Shown piece after piece: positions 1-7,970 of a stretch of 38,741 bases of DNA. The position numbers were made by a program, and so were the translations under genes. Within the stretch, counting starts at the first letter, position 1; each line of letters begins with the position of its first letter. The DNA is from Saccharomonospora azurea NA-128. Lineage in GTDB: Bacteria > Actinomycetota > Actinomycetes > Mycobacteriales > Pseudonocardiaceae. The notes beneath the pieces were generated by a model. The model saw only the letters and a program-made list of their open reading frames with translations. It searched no databases and was not told the DNA's origin. The stretch covers positions 1,114,571-1,153,311 of the forward strand of contig NZ_CM001466.1 in assembly GCF_000231055.2 (NCBI RefSeq), given 5' to 3'.

Positions 1-223
1 CCCGCACACTCGCCCGGAAGAGCTGCCCGGTGATGAGGAAGCCCGACACGAACAGGAAGACGTCCACGCCACCCGAGATGCGGTCCAACCACACGTGGTA
101 AACGACCACCAACGCGGCAGCGAGAGCGCGAAGTCCCTGCAGTTCGGGGCGGAACTTACGTGCTCGTCGCGGCGCCGGAGTGGACGCGTTCTCCTCCCGC
201 AAAGGTTCCCGCAACGTGGTCAT
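1..223 (-). CDS. Acyltransferase family 3 membrane protein, N-terminal part only
   Basis: The reading frame starts at an ATG (223-221) and runs off the left edge, giving 74 codons. About 24 polar, Arg-rich residues are followed by FRPELQGLRALAAALVVVYH and then SGGVDVFLFVSGFLITGQL. This is the hallmark start of the acyltransferase-3 family (PF01757), whose members are integral membrane enzymes that move acyl groups onto sugars, peptidoglycan or antibiotics. The His of VYH corresponds to the family's conserved first-helix histidine. A GGGAGGA ribosome-binding site lies 10 nt upstream and supports this start. The acceptor substrate cannot be read from this fragment. Transcription is divergent from ilvA. 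Confidence 0.85.
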   Translation of the reverse strand, partial: MTTLREPLREENASTPAPRRARKFRPELQGLRALAAALVVVYHVWLDRISGGVDVFLFVSGFLITGQLFRASVR

Positions 224-454
224 CGCCGGAAGGTCCTCCCAGATACCTACTCGGGCCGCCTTGCGCAACCCGGATGCAGCGATGGCACGGTATCCCTTCC
301 ACCGGGGCCCCTGACGCGCGGGTAGGTACCGTTCGCTCGCCACTCGTCACGCAAGGTGCAATTCGCCCACGCGCAGGGGGCCGGACGGGTCCTGCTAGCG
401 TGAAAACAGCAGGTGGCGGGCGTGCACCGCAGTCGATCCCGCAGGGAGAAGGAC

Positions 455-1726
455 GTGGCCGAACAGACTCCGAAGCCCCCGGCCGTGACCGCGGTCGACG
501 TCGACGCGGCAGCCGAACGGCTCGCGGACGTCATCCCTCCGACACCGCTGCACCGCAACGAACGCCTGTCGCGCCGCCACGGTCTCGACGTCCGGCTGAA
601 GCGGGAGGACCTCAACTCCGTCCGCTCCTACAAGGTGCGCGGCGCCTACAACCTCATGAGCCGGCTGACCGAGACCCAACGCTCGCGCGGCGTGGTGTGT
701 GCCAGTGCGGGCAACCACGCCCAGGGTGTCGCGTACGCTGCGGCGGCGCTGGGCGTCGAGGCTCGCGTGTACCTGCCGAGGACCACACCGCGGCAGAAGC
801 GGGAGCGGGTGGCGTCTCTCGGCGGGAAGCACGTCCAGATGATCGTCCAGGGTGAGACCTACGACGAGGCCGCGGCCGCGGCTCGGGAGCACGCCGGCTC
901 CACGGGCGCCGTGCTCGTCCCCGCATTCGACGACCCGAGCACCATCGCGGGGCAGGGAACCGTGGCCAAGGAGATCGTCGAGCAGCTCGGCTACGCGCCC
1001 GACGCGGTGGTGGTGCCCGTGGGCGGCGGCGGCCTGCTCGGCGGGGTGCTCACCTGGCTCCACGAGCGGCATCCCGGCGTGAAGGTCGTCGGCGCCGAAC
1101 CGCAGGGCGCCACGAGCATGGCGCTCGCCCTGGAGCGCGGCGAACCCACCGCGCTCGACGCACTCGACCCGTTCGTCGACGGCGCGGCGGTGCGGATGGT
1201 GGGCGAGTACACGTATGCCCTCGCCGCCCGGCACACTCCCCGGCTCGTCTCCGTGCCGGAGGGCCGCATCTGCGTAGAGATGCTCGACCTCTACCAGTCG
1301 GACGGGATCATCAGCGAACCCGCGGGCGCCCTCGCGTCGGCCGCTCTCGGTCTCGACGACCTGGACCTGCCGGCGGGCGCCACCGTGGTGTGCGTGCTCT
1401 CGGGCGGCAACAACGACGTCAGCCGCTACGCCGAGATCGTGGAGCGCGCCCTCATCCACGAGGGCAAGAAGCACTACTTCCTGGTCGACTTCCCGCAGGA
1501 GCCGGGTGCGCTGCGCCGCTTCCTGGACGACGTGCTCGGCCCCGACGACGACATCACGCTGTTCGAGTACGTCAAGCGCAACAACCGGGAGACCGGCCCC
1601 GCGCTCGTGGGCATCGAACTCGGCGCCCCGGAGAACCTGCCCGAGATCCTGGAGCGCATGCGGCGCGCCCCTCACCGCGTCCAGCGCGTCGAGCCGGACA
1701 GCCCGCTGTTCACGTTCCTGACCTGA
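455..1726 (+). CDS. ilvA: Threonine ammonia-lyase (threonine dehydratase), biosynthetic type
   Basis: PLP enzyme converting threonine to 2-oxobutanoate and ammonia, the first step of isoleucine synthesis, in the cytoplasm. At 423 residues it matches the short IlvA form with one C-terminal ACT-like regulatory domain, as in Corynebacterium. Visible signatures are the PLP-lysine motif SVRSYKVRGAYN (Lys60), SAGNHAQGVAYAA, and the glycine-rich phosphate loop PVGGGGLLGG. The C-terminal part beginning HYFLVDFPQEPGALRRF is the ACT-like domain that would bind isoleucine/valine. I chose the GTG at 455 because GGGAG lies 6 nt before it. An in-frame GTG at 413 would add 14 residues without a good ribosome-binding site. 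It converges on the DUF2945 gene with only 3 nt between their stops. Confidence 0.95.
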   Translation: MAEQTPKPPAVTAVDVDAAAERLADVIPPTPLHRNERLSRRHGLDVRLKREDLNSVRSYKVRGAYNLMSRLTETQRSRGVVCASAGNHAQGVAYAAAALGVEARVYLPRTTPRQKRERVASLGGKHVQMIVQGETYDEAAAAAREHAGSTGAVLVPAFDDPSTIAGQGTVAKEIVEQLGYAPDAVVVPVGGGGLLGGVLTWLHERHPGVKVVGAEPQGATSMALALERGEPTALDALDPFVDGAAVRMVGEYTYALAARHTPRLVSVPEGRICVEMLDLYQSDGIISEPAGALASAALGLDDLDLPAGATVVCVLSGGNNDVSRYAEIVERALIHEGKKHYFLVDFPQEPGALRRFLDDVLGPDDDITLFEYVKRNNRETGPALVGIELGAPENLPEILERMRRAPHRVQRVEPDSPLFTFLT

Positions 1727-1729
1727 GCG

Positions 1730-1939
1730 TCAGTCCGCCTTGTGCAGCTTGTCCGGGTGATGCACGGCCGTCTTGCCCGACTTCTCGCTGCGCACGAGGT
1801 ACTGCGGGTGTTCCTCGGACGCCCGGACCGACCGACCGCCCGCCTCGGTGTCGGACGTGATTTTGCGCTCCACCGTGCCCACCGAGCTCTGGTTTCCCGC
1901 ATCCCAGCGCACGCGGTCGCCCTTCTTGAACTCCGCCAT
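1730..1939 (-). CDS. Small DUF2945 (hypervirulence-associated TUDOR-like) protein
   Basis: A 69-residue protein starting FKKGDRVRWDAGNQSSVGTV and ending HHPDKLHKAD. It carries the KGDxVxW...GxV...I...YLV.S.KSGK.A.H pattern of the DUF2945/HVA1 family (PF11160), a small beta-barrel domain of unknown biochemical role common in soil bacteria. The ATG at 1939 has AGGGAG 7 nt upstream. It is monocistronic, converges on ilvA, and has no visible functional link to it. The family assignment is secure and the function unknown. Confidence 0.85.
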   Translation of the reverse strand: MAEFKKGDRVRWDAGNQSSVGTVERKITSDTEAGGRSVRASEEHPQYLVRSEKSGKTAVHHPDKLHKAD

Positions 1940-1994
1940 CGTCGTACTCCCTTTCGCCCCTCAGCGGGAGTGATACCCACTGCGCGGGCCCGGT

Positions 1995-2606
1995 TCACGG
2001 GAAGGGCAGGCCCGCTTCGACGAGCGCCTGGTCGATGAACTGCGACGCCGGGGTGCCGCTGTCGTGGTCGAGCCACGCCTGGGTTCCGGCCCGCAGGGCG
2101 GCGAGGAAGCACGCCGCGATGACCCGGGCACGCATGACCGACCGGTCGTCCGGCGACAGCCTGGCGTCGACCGTGGTGGCCAACGCGCGTTCGAAGGACG
2201 CGTAGGTGGCGACCTGCTCCGACAGCAGCGCAGGGTGGGAGCGGATCACGCGCGCGCACGTGAGCCAGTCGAGATTGTCGTCGCGCTCGCGCCGCTGTCG
2301 CTGCAGGTCACGCAGCACGGAACGCACGGCGCCGCGCAGCGCCGTCCACGCCGACTCCTCCGCAGGCCGGGCGGCCACGGCGTCGAGCAGCGCGTGCAGG
2401 CGCACGCTGTCGCCGTACAGCATGGCCTCTTCCTTGCTGGCGAAGTAGTTGGAGAAGGTGCGCCGGGACACGCCGACGGCGTCCGCGATCGCCTCCACCG
2501 TGACGGTGTCGTACCCGTTCTCGACGGACAGGCGCATCGCCGCCTCGTACAACGCCGTCTTGGTGGCGATCTTCTTCCGTTCGCGCAGCCCGAGCTCACT
2601 CTCCAC
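1995..2606 (-). CDS. TetR-family transcriptional regulator of the adjacent efflux pump
   Basis: A 203-residue TetR-type repressor from a GTG start at 2606. The N-terminal helix-turn-helix reads AIADAVGVSRRTFSNYFASK, the canonical TetR recognition-helix pattern, preceded by ALYEAAMRLSVENGYDTVTV. The C-terminal two thirds is the helical ligand/dimer domain. The frame stays open further upstream, but the additional stretch has no protein character and would run into the divergent MFS gene. The gene is divergent from a DHA2-type exporter, the standard arrangement for a drug-responsive local repressor. The ligand is unknown. The start is the least certain point because no strong Shine-Dalgarno precedes it. 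Confidence 0.9.
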   Translation of the reverse strand: MESELGLRERKKIATKTALYEAAMRLSVENGYDTVTVEAIADAVGVSRRTFSNYFASKEEAMLYGDSVRLHALLDAVAARPAEESAWTALRGAVRSVLRDLQRQRRERDDNLDWLTCARVIRSHPALLSEQVATYASFERALATTVDARLSPDDRSVMRARVIAACFLAALRAGTQAWLDHDSGTPASQFIDQALVEAGLPFP

Positions 2607-2653
2607 GTCCGCGATCGTAGGCCCGAGAGTGATCTGTTTCTCAAGGCGCAAAC

Positions 2654-2696
2654 TTGCACAGTGCGCAACTTCACGAGGATAGTTGCGTGTGGCAAC
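2654..2696. promoter_or_regulatory. Two candidate TetR operators between the TetR and MFS genes
   Basis: Two dyad sequences lie in the 178-bp divergent intergenic region. TTGCACAGTGCGCAA (2654-2668) is a 15-bp near-palindrome with one mismatched pair. GTTGCGTGTGGCAAC (2682-2696) has perfect 5-bp arms and a 5-bp spacer. Both share TTGC...GCAA half-sites. Their position between the two starts fits autoregulation plus efflux repression. Assigning them to this TetR protein is an inference. Confidence 0.5.
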
Positions 2697-2784
2697 GATG
2701 TCCGGCGGTGTCTGGCTGTGTCCACGACGTCCGCTGTCTCGATTGCCGCCGGACCCCACCCCACACCGACAGCCCGGAGGCTGC

Positions 2785-4347
2785 GTGAGTTCCTCGACCC
2801 TGCCCACACCACGTGAGGCCGACCGCGGGAGCGTGCTGCGCCCACTGTTCGGCCTGCTGCTCGTGCTGTTCGTCGCGATGATCAGCTCGACCGTCGTGTC
2901 CGTCGCCCTGCCGAGGATCATCGGCTCGTTGAACGGCAGCCAGACCCAGTACACCTGGGTCGTCACAGCGACACTGCTCGTGGCCACGGCGTCGACCCCG
3001 ATCTGGGGCAAGCTCGCCGACCTCTACAACAAGAAGGCACTCGTCCAGATCGCGATCGGCATCTTCCTCGTCGGATCGCTGGTCAGCGGTTTCGCCCAGG
3101 ACGCGGGCCAGCTGATCGCCGCGCGCGCGTTCCAGGGGCTCGGCGTCGGCGGGCTCCAGGCCCTGGTGCAGACGATCATCGCCGCGATGATCCCGCCGAA
3201 GGACCGCGGCCGTTACAACGGGCTGCTGGGTGGCGTGATGGCCCTCGCGACCGTGAGCGGGCCGCTGCTCGGCGGTGTGATCACCGAGACCTCGTGGCTG
3301 GGGTGGCGCTGGTGCTTCTTCGTCGGCATCCCGTTCGCGGTGATCGCCCTCGGTGTGCTGCAACGCTCCCTGCACCTGCCGGCCGTGCGGGAACGCCACG
3401 AGGTGCGGGTCGACTACGTCGGCGCGGCCCTGCTCGCGACCGGTGTGAGCGTGCTGCTGATCTGGGTCAGCTTCGTGGACTCGTCGTTCGCGTGGCTGTC
3501 GTGGCAGACCGCGGCCATGGTCGGCCCGTCGGTGGTCATCCTCGCCGTCGCCGTGTGGTGGGAGTCGCGGGTCCCCGAACCCGTGCTCCCGCTGTCGGTG
3601 ATCAAACAGAAGGGCCCGGCACTGGCGATCCTCGCGAGCCTCGCCGTCGGCATGGCGATGTTCGGTGGCGCGGTGTTCCTCGGCCAGTACTTCCAGGTCA
3701 GCCGCGGGTACAACCCGACCGAAGCCGGGCTGCTGATGATCCCGATGATGCTCGGCACGCTCGTCTCGTCGACGGTGTCGGGCCAGATCGTGAGCCGCAC
3801 CGGCAAGCTGAAGGCGCAGATCGTGGCGGGCACGATCATCCTGGTCGCGGGCTTCGGCGTGCTCTCGATGCTGGACCGCGACACGCCGCTGCTCATCGTC
3901 TTCGCGGGTCTCGCGGCCGTCGGCATCGGTGTGGGCATGTCGATGCAGAACCTCGTGCTGGCCGTGCAGAACACGGTGGCACTGCGCGACGTCGGCGCCG
4001 CGAGCGCGTCGATCACGTTCTTCCGGTCGCTGGGCGGCACGATCGGCATCTCGGTGCTGGGGGCCGTGCTCGCCAACCGCGTGAACGCCGACGTGACGAA
4101 GGGGCTGGCGGAGGCCGGTGTCCCCGCGTCGGCGTCGGGCGAGACGAGCAACCTCAACCTGGACGCGCTGCCCGGGCCGATCCGCGAGATCGTGGAGATC
4201 GCCTACGGCGACGCCACGGGTCACATCTTCCTGCTCTCCACGTCCATCGCCGTGGTCGGCGTGATCGCGGCGCTGCTGCTCAAGCCCGCGCCGCTGCGCA
4301 CGACCCTGGACATGGAGCCGACCGAGAAGGACGAGGCTCGGCCCTGA
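2785..4347 (+). CDS. MFS multidrug exporter, DHA2 (14-helix, EmrB/QacA-like) family
   Basis: A proton-coupled drug efflux transporter of 520 residues, the usual length for 14-helix DHA2 members. The N-terminus shows the family's first helix, LLLVLFVAMISSTVVSVALP, then TYTWVVTATLLVATASTPIW without its leading T, i.e. YTWVVTATLL. The loop 2-3 motif is GKLADLYNKK and motif C is GVMALATVSGPLLGG. The protein ends in a polar tail after the last helix, VVGVIAALLLKPAPL. The GTG at 2785 has GGAGG 4 nt upstream. The longer frame from 2683 would prepend Pro/Arg-rich sequence untypical of the family and would cover the putative operators. It is probably controlled by the divergent TetR protein. The substrate is unknown. 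Confidence 0.92.
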   Translation: MSSSTLPTPREADRGSVLRPLFGLLLVLFVAMISSTVVSVALPRIIGSLNGSQTQYTWVVTATLLVATASTPIWGKLADLYNKKALVQIAIGIFLVGSLVSGFAQDAGQLIAARAFQGLGVGGLQALVQTIIAAMIPPKDRGRYNGLLGGVMALATVSGPLLGGVITETSWLGWRWCFFVGIPFAVIALGVLQRSLHLPAVRERHEVRVDYVGAALLATGVSVLLIWVSFVDSSFAWLSWQTAAMVGPSVVILAVAVWWESRVPEPVLPLSVIKQKGPALAILASLAVGMAMFGGAVFLGQYFQVSRGYNPTEAGLLMIPMMLGTLVSSTVSGQIVSRTGKLKAQIVAGTIILVAGFGVLSMLDRDTPLLIVFAGLAAVGIGVGMSMQNLVLAVQNTVALRDVGAASASITFFRSLGGTIGISVLGAVLANRVNADVTKGLAEAGVPASASGETSNLNLDALPGPIREIVEIAYGDATGHIFLLSTSIAVVGVIAALLLKPAPLRTTLDMEPTEKDEARP

Positions 4348-4357
4348 CGGCGAAGCC

Positions 4358-5227
4358 TCACGTCGCGGGCGTGATCGGGGTGAGGTGGGGCAGGTGCACG
4401 ACGACGTCCAGGCTGTCGGCGAGCGGCCCCGCCTCCCCCCGGGAGTTCCGGTCGCGGGCGGGGTCGTAGACCGGGCCGATCACGCGTGTGCGCAGCGGTC
4501 GTCGCAGCCACCGCGCCACGGTGTCCGGCGGGAATGCCCTCGAACGCCGACTCCAGGAAGTCCGGTCGTGGATCGGGCACCGGGAACGGCGCCCGACCAC
4601 TTCCTATGGTGAGCGTTCCGACGGCGTAACCGGAGCCGAGGCGGGCGCGCAGCACTCCACCCGCACTGCGGCCGACGTGGTCGGGCGGGAGGCGACGCGG
4701 GTCGCCCGCGACCAGGTGGGCGATGCCGCCCCAGTGAACGATCCGCTGCCCCGTCTCGGCCCGCCAGGTCAGCACGGTGTCGGCGAGGGCCGCCTCGATC
4801 CCGGCGAACGAGTCGGCCTCGACCGGATTCGGGACGGAGACCACGGACACGGGATCGTCGGGATGCTCGCGGTTCCAGGAGCGGAGTCCGCGCAGCACGT
4901 CCTCCACGTCGACGGCGCGCAGAACGGCTGACTCGACCGCACGAGCGCCCGCAGACCTCCCTCCCCCCGTGTACAGATATCGGTCGAGCGTGAGGCCGGT
5001 CTCCTCGGTGCCCTCGATGAACAGGGCGCGAAACCCCGCGTGCTCGATGAGGCAGCGGAGGAGCACCCCGGTGGCGAGCACGGACTCCCGCGCCGTGCGC
5101 ACAGCGGAGGCGACCCCACCACCTCGGCGCGCGCCAACACCTCCGACACATCCACCGTCGCCTCACCCGTGAGCGGGAACGGACGAACGTTCACCGCCAA
5201 CCACGAGTTCAGCTCCGGTTCGACCAT
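4358..5227 (-). pseudogene. Erythromycin-esterase-family protein, broken by two compensating frameshifts
   Basis: Three reading-frame segments join into one family-like protein. MVEPELNSWLAVNVRPF... from the ATG at 5227 runs to about 5115. A shifted frame then covers RTARESVLATGVLL, GFRALFIEG, LDRYLYTGGG, REHPDDPVSVVSVPNP and WGGIAHLV. The original frame returns near 4530 with DTVARWLRRPLRTRVIGPVY and stops at 4358. These pieces follow the order of actinobacterial erythromycin-esterase-like proteins (PF05139). The GE..HG segment with the catalytic histidine is not recognisable. At about 290 codons it is also well short of the roughly 400 residues I recall for the family, with the shortfall probably between the HPDDP and WGGIAH motifs. 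An AGGGG site precedes the start. Sequencing error could explain the shifts but not the missing middle. Confidence 0.65.
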
Positions 5228-5391
5228 ACCTGTACCCCTCGTTCGCGCCTCGTCGACGACGTCGTTCCTGGAAACGTTAGGAACTCCAGCGGAGTCGAGG
5301 TCGAGACAAGACGAGTAGTCATCCCGCTGCGGTCGCGGCGGGCACTCCGGCAACCAGGGCGACTAATCAACAGGCTTCAGTCAAGACATTC

Positions 5392-5739
5392 TCAGCGCCC
5401 ACTGCCGCAATTCCTTAGGAACCGATCTGAGAACCATCCAGGGATGTTATCACCAAAATTTGGTGAGATATAATTTTCCAGCGCTTCAGGCGCGCGCAAG
5501 AACGGACCGAATTCATCACACCAAGCATCATCCAATATATGATCCGGAAGACCTTGCAATGCAAGAATATCGGGGTCGCACTCTCCCCAACAGCCCCAGA
5601 GCCCCGAAAGTCCCGTAATGGTCAGCACGCGTGCAGAAAATACGATCGCCTCCCCGGCATTACCACGAGGAGCTTCACTTATGGCGTCCCAATAATCATC
5701 AGGACTGGAATCTACAGGCAAGGAAACAGCCGGGAACAC
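5392..5739 (-). CDS. Hypothetical protein, orphan immunity-like gene
   Basis: A 115-residue acidic protein from a GTG at 5739, rich in Trp, Cys and Asp (SGLWGCWGECDPDILALQGL, then CDEFGPFLRAPEALENYI). I do not recognise a family. No signal peptide or membrane segment is visible. It lies 6 nt downstream of the stop of the preceding frameshifted gene, so it was probably translated by coupling, and the GTG has no strong ribosome-binding site. Small, acidic, lower-GC genes behind an Rhs toxin are typically orphan immunity genes. That role is inferred from location only. Confidence 0.45.
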   Translation of the reverse strand: MFPAVSLPVDSSPDDYWDAISEAPRGNAGEAIVFSARVLTITGLSGLWGCWGECDPDILALQGLPDHILDDAWCDEFGPFLRAPEALENYISPNFGDNIPGWFSDRFLRNCGSGR

Positions 5740-5745
5740 CCCGTG

Positions 5746-6008
5746 TCAATCGAGGTCACGCAACTCAAACCCAGGCTCGACCACCAATAGATCGATCCGG
5801 TCATCACCGTATATTTGAGCCACACGCTGGACAGCAGGCCATATATCTACACCCAAGGCTGTCAGATACTCGCAGAAGAGCACACGAGAAGACGACTTAC
5901 GAAACACCTGGTCCGGAACCTTTTATTCACACAGAAACACGTTGAGATATTGCCACACAGAGCCCCGAAGTGCTCCCTATCGACCACTACTCCGCTTTTA
6001 TCCATCAT
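5746..6008 (-). pseudogene. Small immunity-like gene with a 1-nt frameshift in an A run
   Basis: An ATG-ATG start (6008-6003) follows AGGGGGG and reads MMDKSGVVVDREHFGAL...CVNK. The frame is lost at AATAAAAGG (about 5927-5919). One extra A there would continue into KVPDQVFRKSSSRVL, FCEYLTALGVDIWPAVQRV and a C-terminus LLVVEPGFELRDLD ending at 5746. The restored product would be about 87 residues. Both halves look protein-like, which is why I join them, but neither is a family I know. It would be co-transcribed with the genes on both sides. The frameshift may be genuine decay or a base-call error in a homopolymer. Confidence 0.4.
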
Positions 6009-6195
6009 CCCCCCTCAGAGCACCCTACTAAACCGCCACGTCCCACGGCTGGGCATCAGGATCAGCACACCGAATCAATGCCATTCAGTACACGCGAGTG
6101 GCAACCTTCGAAAATAGCATCGCCAGACTCCCTCTCGCCCGCACCGCGGCCGTATTCGCCTAACACAGAACCGACGAGCTCAGAGACTCCGAGCG

Positions 6196-6612
6196 TCAAA
6201 CTCTATCCAATACATCAAGGTCACCCTCGAAGGAGACCACCACAATCCACGATCGATCCTCTGCTAGAAAGTAATGGTGTTCCGGGACCTCAAGAAGCGC
6301 AGCCGTAACCGAAGCCGCCTCACTTCCCTCAAAACGTACGCCGTAGGGAGAAAGTCCATCTCCCACGTGCTCGACTGCAGAGCCTGGAGTGATTCGTGCA
6401 CAGATTTCTCGAGATGCACTCAATGACAGCAGCCGCTCATCGCTGATTCTCCAATGCTTATGGCTCCCACGCACACGACCCCAGTCAATCTTTTCTCCTA
6501 CGGCGGGAAAATTGAGCCTTAGCCAATCGAATATACCTCCCTGATCCACCCTTGTCAGGGCAGCTAAAGGCGGCACAGAAAACACTTCTTCTTCCCAAAA
6601 ATCTCCAGACAA
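6196..6612 (-). CDS. Putative immunity protein for the displaced Hint-toxin cassette
   Basis: A 138-residue acidic soluble protein (SGDFWEEEVFSVPPLAALTR, then GGIFDWLRLNFPAVGEKIDW, and a C-terminus WIVVVSFEGDLDVLDRV). No family is recognised. The start is TTG at 6612, preceded by AGAGGT 5-6 nt upstream. It begins 12 nt after the stop of the toxin cassette at 6625, the standard toxin-immunity order in polymorphic toxin systems. Its expected role is to bind and neutralise that specific C-terminal toxin in the cytoplasm. It would protect the cell against siblings carrying this toxin even if the toxin cassette itself is silent. The role is inferred from context. Confidence 0.6.
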   Translation of the reverse strand: MSGDFWEEEVFSVPPLAALTRVDQGGIFDWLRLNFPAVGEKIDWGRVRGSHKHWRISDERLLSLSASREICARITPGSAVEHVGDGLSPYGVRFEGSEAASVTAALLEVPEHHYFLAEDRSWIVVVSFEGDLDVLDRV

Positions 6613-6624
6613 TTCACACCTCTG

Positions 6625-7542
6625 TCAGCCGCATCCGTGTAGTCGCTGAAGTTTCGCCACAGTCGCCTCGGTCGCATTGAACTGAAAGTGTGACCCCTTC
6701 TCCTTCCCCGCCCACACGTTGATGTGCGCCCCGCTTCGCTCATCGAACTCGATTCGGAATTTCACCTTGTTGTTAGCTGTCTGCATACCGACAGGCTTAC
6801 CTTCGATCTGCCGAAACCTGCCTAACTTCACCTTTTCAGCTTTGAATCCGCGAGGAACCAACCAACCCAGAGCCCGATTCCGCGCCTGGTTGAAATCATC
6901 GGTGACAGGCTCGCCACCATTATTATGCACTAATACGGGTGTGGTTCCCGCGAGCACATGGTAGGTGTGGATGCCGTTGATGGTGAGGTTGTGGACTCGT
7001 TGTGGCGCGCTCCAGGCGTCGGTGCGGCTGACCTGAACCCACGTGCCTGATCCGGTACGCAGCCAGTCACCACGCTGCAACTCCGCGGCCGGGACCCACT
7101 CCCCGAGACTGGGCACCCAGAACGGATGCTCATCGGTAGCTATCACCGACCCGAGCGACTCACCAAACGGCCCCCCGTTCGACACCTCGATCTCGACCAG
7201 GTCCTTCTCGCCCTGACCGACGATCGTGGCTACCACCTCCCGCGGAGCCGATTCTCCCGTCACCGGATCCGTCGCCAGCACCCGATCCTCCCCGAGCTCG
7301 ACCTCCTCGATCGGCACACGCGACCCATCAGCCATCAACACCAACGTGCCCGGCACAAAACTGTTACCGATCGAGCACGATGACCCCGACCTGGTCAGCC
7401 GCTCCTTCGCCGCATCAACCCGCCGCAACAACCCCTGCGCCGCATCCCGCTTCTTGACCCAACTGACCGTCGCTTTGAACGCACCGATCAGCTTGTCAAC
7501 AATTTCCCCGAGTCGGCTACGGGAAGACCACCAGTGCGACAT
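6625..7542 (-). CDS. Displaced Rhs C-terminal cassette: Hint domain plus toxin domain
   Basis: An open frame of 305 codons whose body is a truncated Rhs tail. From LGEIVDKLIGAFKA it copies the main Rhs protein (31 residues of pretoxin helix before AAQ, then the Hint start with Cys56, NSFVPGTLVLM and GDRVLATDPVTGE, here with one extra Glu). It then diverges into a different Hint second half (EHPFWVPSLGEWVPAAELQ, HNLTINGIHTYHV, ending VLVHNN near residue 207). The last 97 residues form a toxin domain of a type I cannot name, containing VKFRIEFDERSGAHINVWAG and GSHFQFNATEATVAKLQ. The first 11 residues come from unrelated junction DNA. There is no signal peptide and no obvious promoter, so this is most likely a silent donor cassette. 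Confidence 0.75.
   Translation of the reverse strand: MSHWWSSRSRLGEIVDKLIGAFKATVSWVKKRDAAQGLLRRVDAAKERLTRSGSSCSIGNSFVPGTLVLMADGSRVPIEEVELGEDRVLATDPVTGESAPREVVATIVGQGEKDLVEIEVSNGGPFGESLGSVIATDEHPFWVPSLGEWVPAAELQRGDWLRTGSGTWVQVSRTDAWSAPQRVHNLTINGIHTYHVLAGTTPVLVHNNGGEPVTDDFNQARNRALGWLVPRGFKAEKVKLGRFRQIEGKPVGMQTANNKVKFRIEFDERSGAHINVWAGKEKGSHFQFNATEATVAKLQRLHGCG
7196..7511 (-). repeat. Direct repeat copy 2 (Hint-coding), in the displaced cassette
   Basis: 316 bp nearly identical to 9987-10299 in the Rhs gene, in the same orientation and reading frame. By eye I find two single-base differences and one 3-nt insertion, which adds a Glu in LGEDRV. Identity stops abruptly at both ends: at 7511/10299 after ...TTTCCCCGA, and at 7196/9987 inside the Hint sequence. 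The copies start 2.8 kb apart. Confidence 0.9.
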
Positions 7543-7674
7543 TGAGGAAACAGACGACCACTCAAGCGGTCATCCGAGGAATGTCAGGCACGGCCAAAAG
7601 GCTCGCGCTCCCAATATCGGCACACCAACCCGGGCAATCCCGAAAACTCATCGAACACCACAAGGCCTGACTAC
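7512..7674 (-). other. Junction DNA between the decayed immunity gene and the repeat
   Basis: 163 bp with no intact gene. On the minus strand a 25-codon fragment at 7661-7584 reads VVFDEFSGLPGLV then CRYWEREPFGRA and stops. It looks protein-like but is too short to assign. It may be debris of a former immunity or Rhs segment removed when the cassette was displaced. There is no similarity by eye to the Rhs sequence upstream of the repeat. Confidence 0.4.
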
Positions 7675-7970
7675 CTAATCAAGGTAACCAACAAGCAACT
7701 CCAGACCCCTAATAGCTTCCTCTATATCAAGCAGCTCATCCGGTGAAAGGTTGGATAAGTTCCCACGCTCCAGAGCCACCGAGTAGACCTGTTCCAATAT
7801 CACCAGTATTCCCGAAATTTCTCTCGCCACCCAGAAGGCTCATAGCTACTCCATACTGAATCGAGAGTATCGATAAGCACACGAAGCGAAATATCGCCTT
7901 CCCGGTATTCAGATAAGACTCGGGCTGCCCGATCGCAGAGGAACTGCTCAGCATCTCTTTCCCCGCTCAC
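7675..7970 (-). pseudogene. Immunity-like protein, frameshifted by one missing base
   Basis: A GTG start at 7970 overlaps the stop of the upstream toxin remnant by 4 nt (GTGA). The first frame reads MSGERDAEQFLCDRAARVL, SLRVLIDTLDSVWSSYE and WREKFREYW, then TGA at 7802-7800. Adding one G there (TGGTG to TGGTGG) continues into ILEQVYSVALERGNLSNLS and ends EEAIRGLELLVGYLD at 7675. The repaired product is about 98 residues. It matches a short helical protein type I recall downstream of actinobacterial toxin genes, with the pattern LI..L......W...F...WW.LEQVYAVALDRG. The partner toxin has also been destroyed, so loss of function is plausible. Confidence 0.6.

Noticed and set aside
1995-3011. 338-codon version of the TetR gene
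   Set aside because: The extension upstream of 2606 overlaps the divergent MFS gene start and reads as noncoding. The TetR domain begins right after the GTG at 2606.
2671-4224. 517-codon minus-strand frame opposite the MFS gene
   Set aside because: It is extremely rich in His, Arg, Asp and Glu, the usual artefact opposite a high-GC hydrophobic membrane protein gene.
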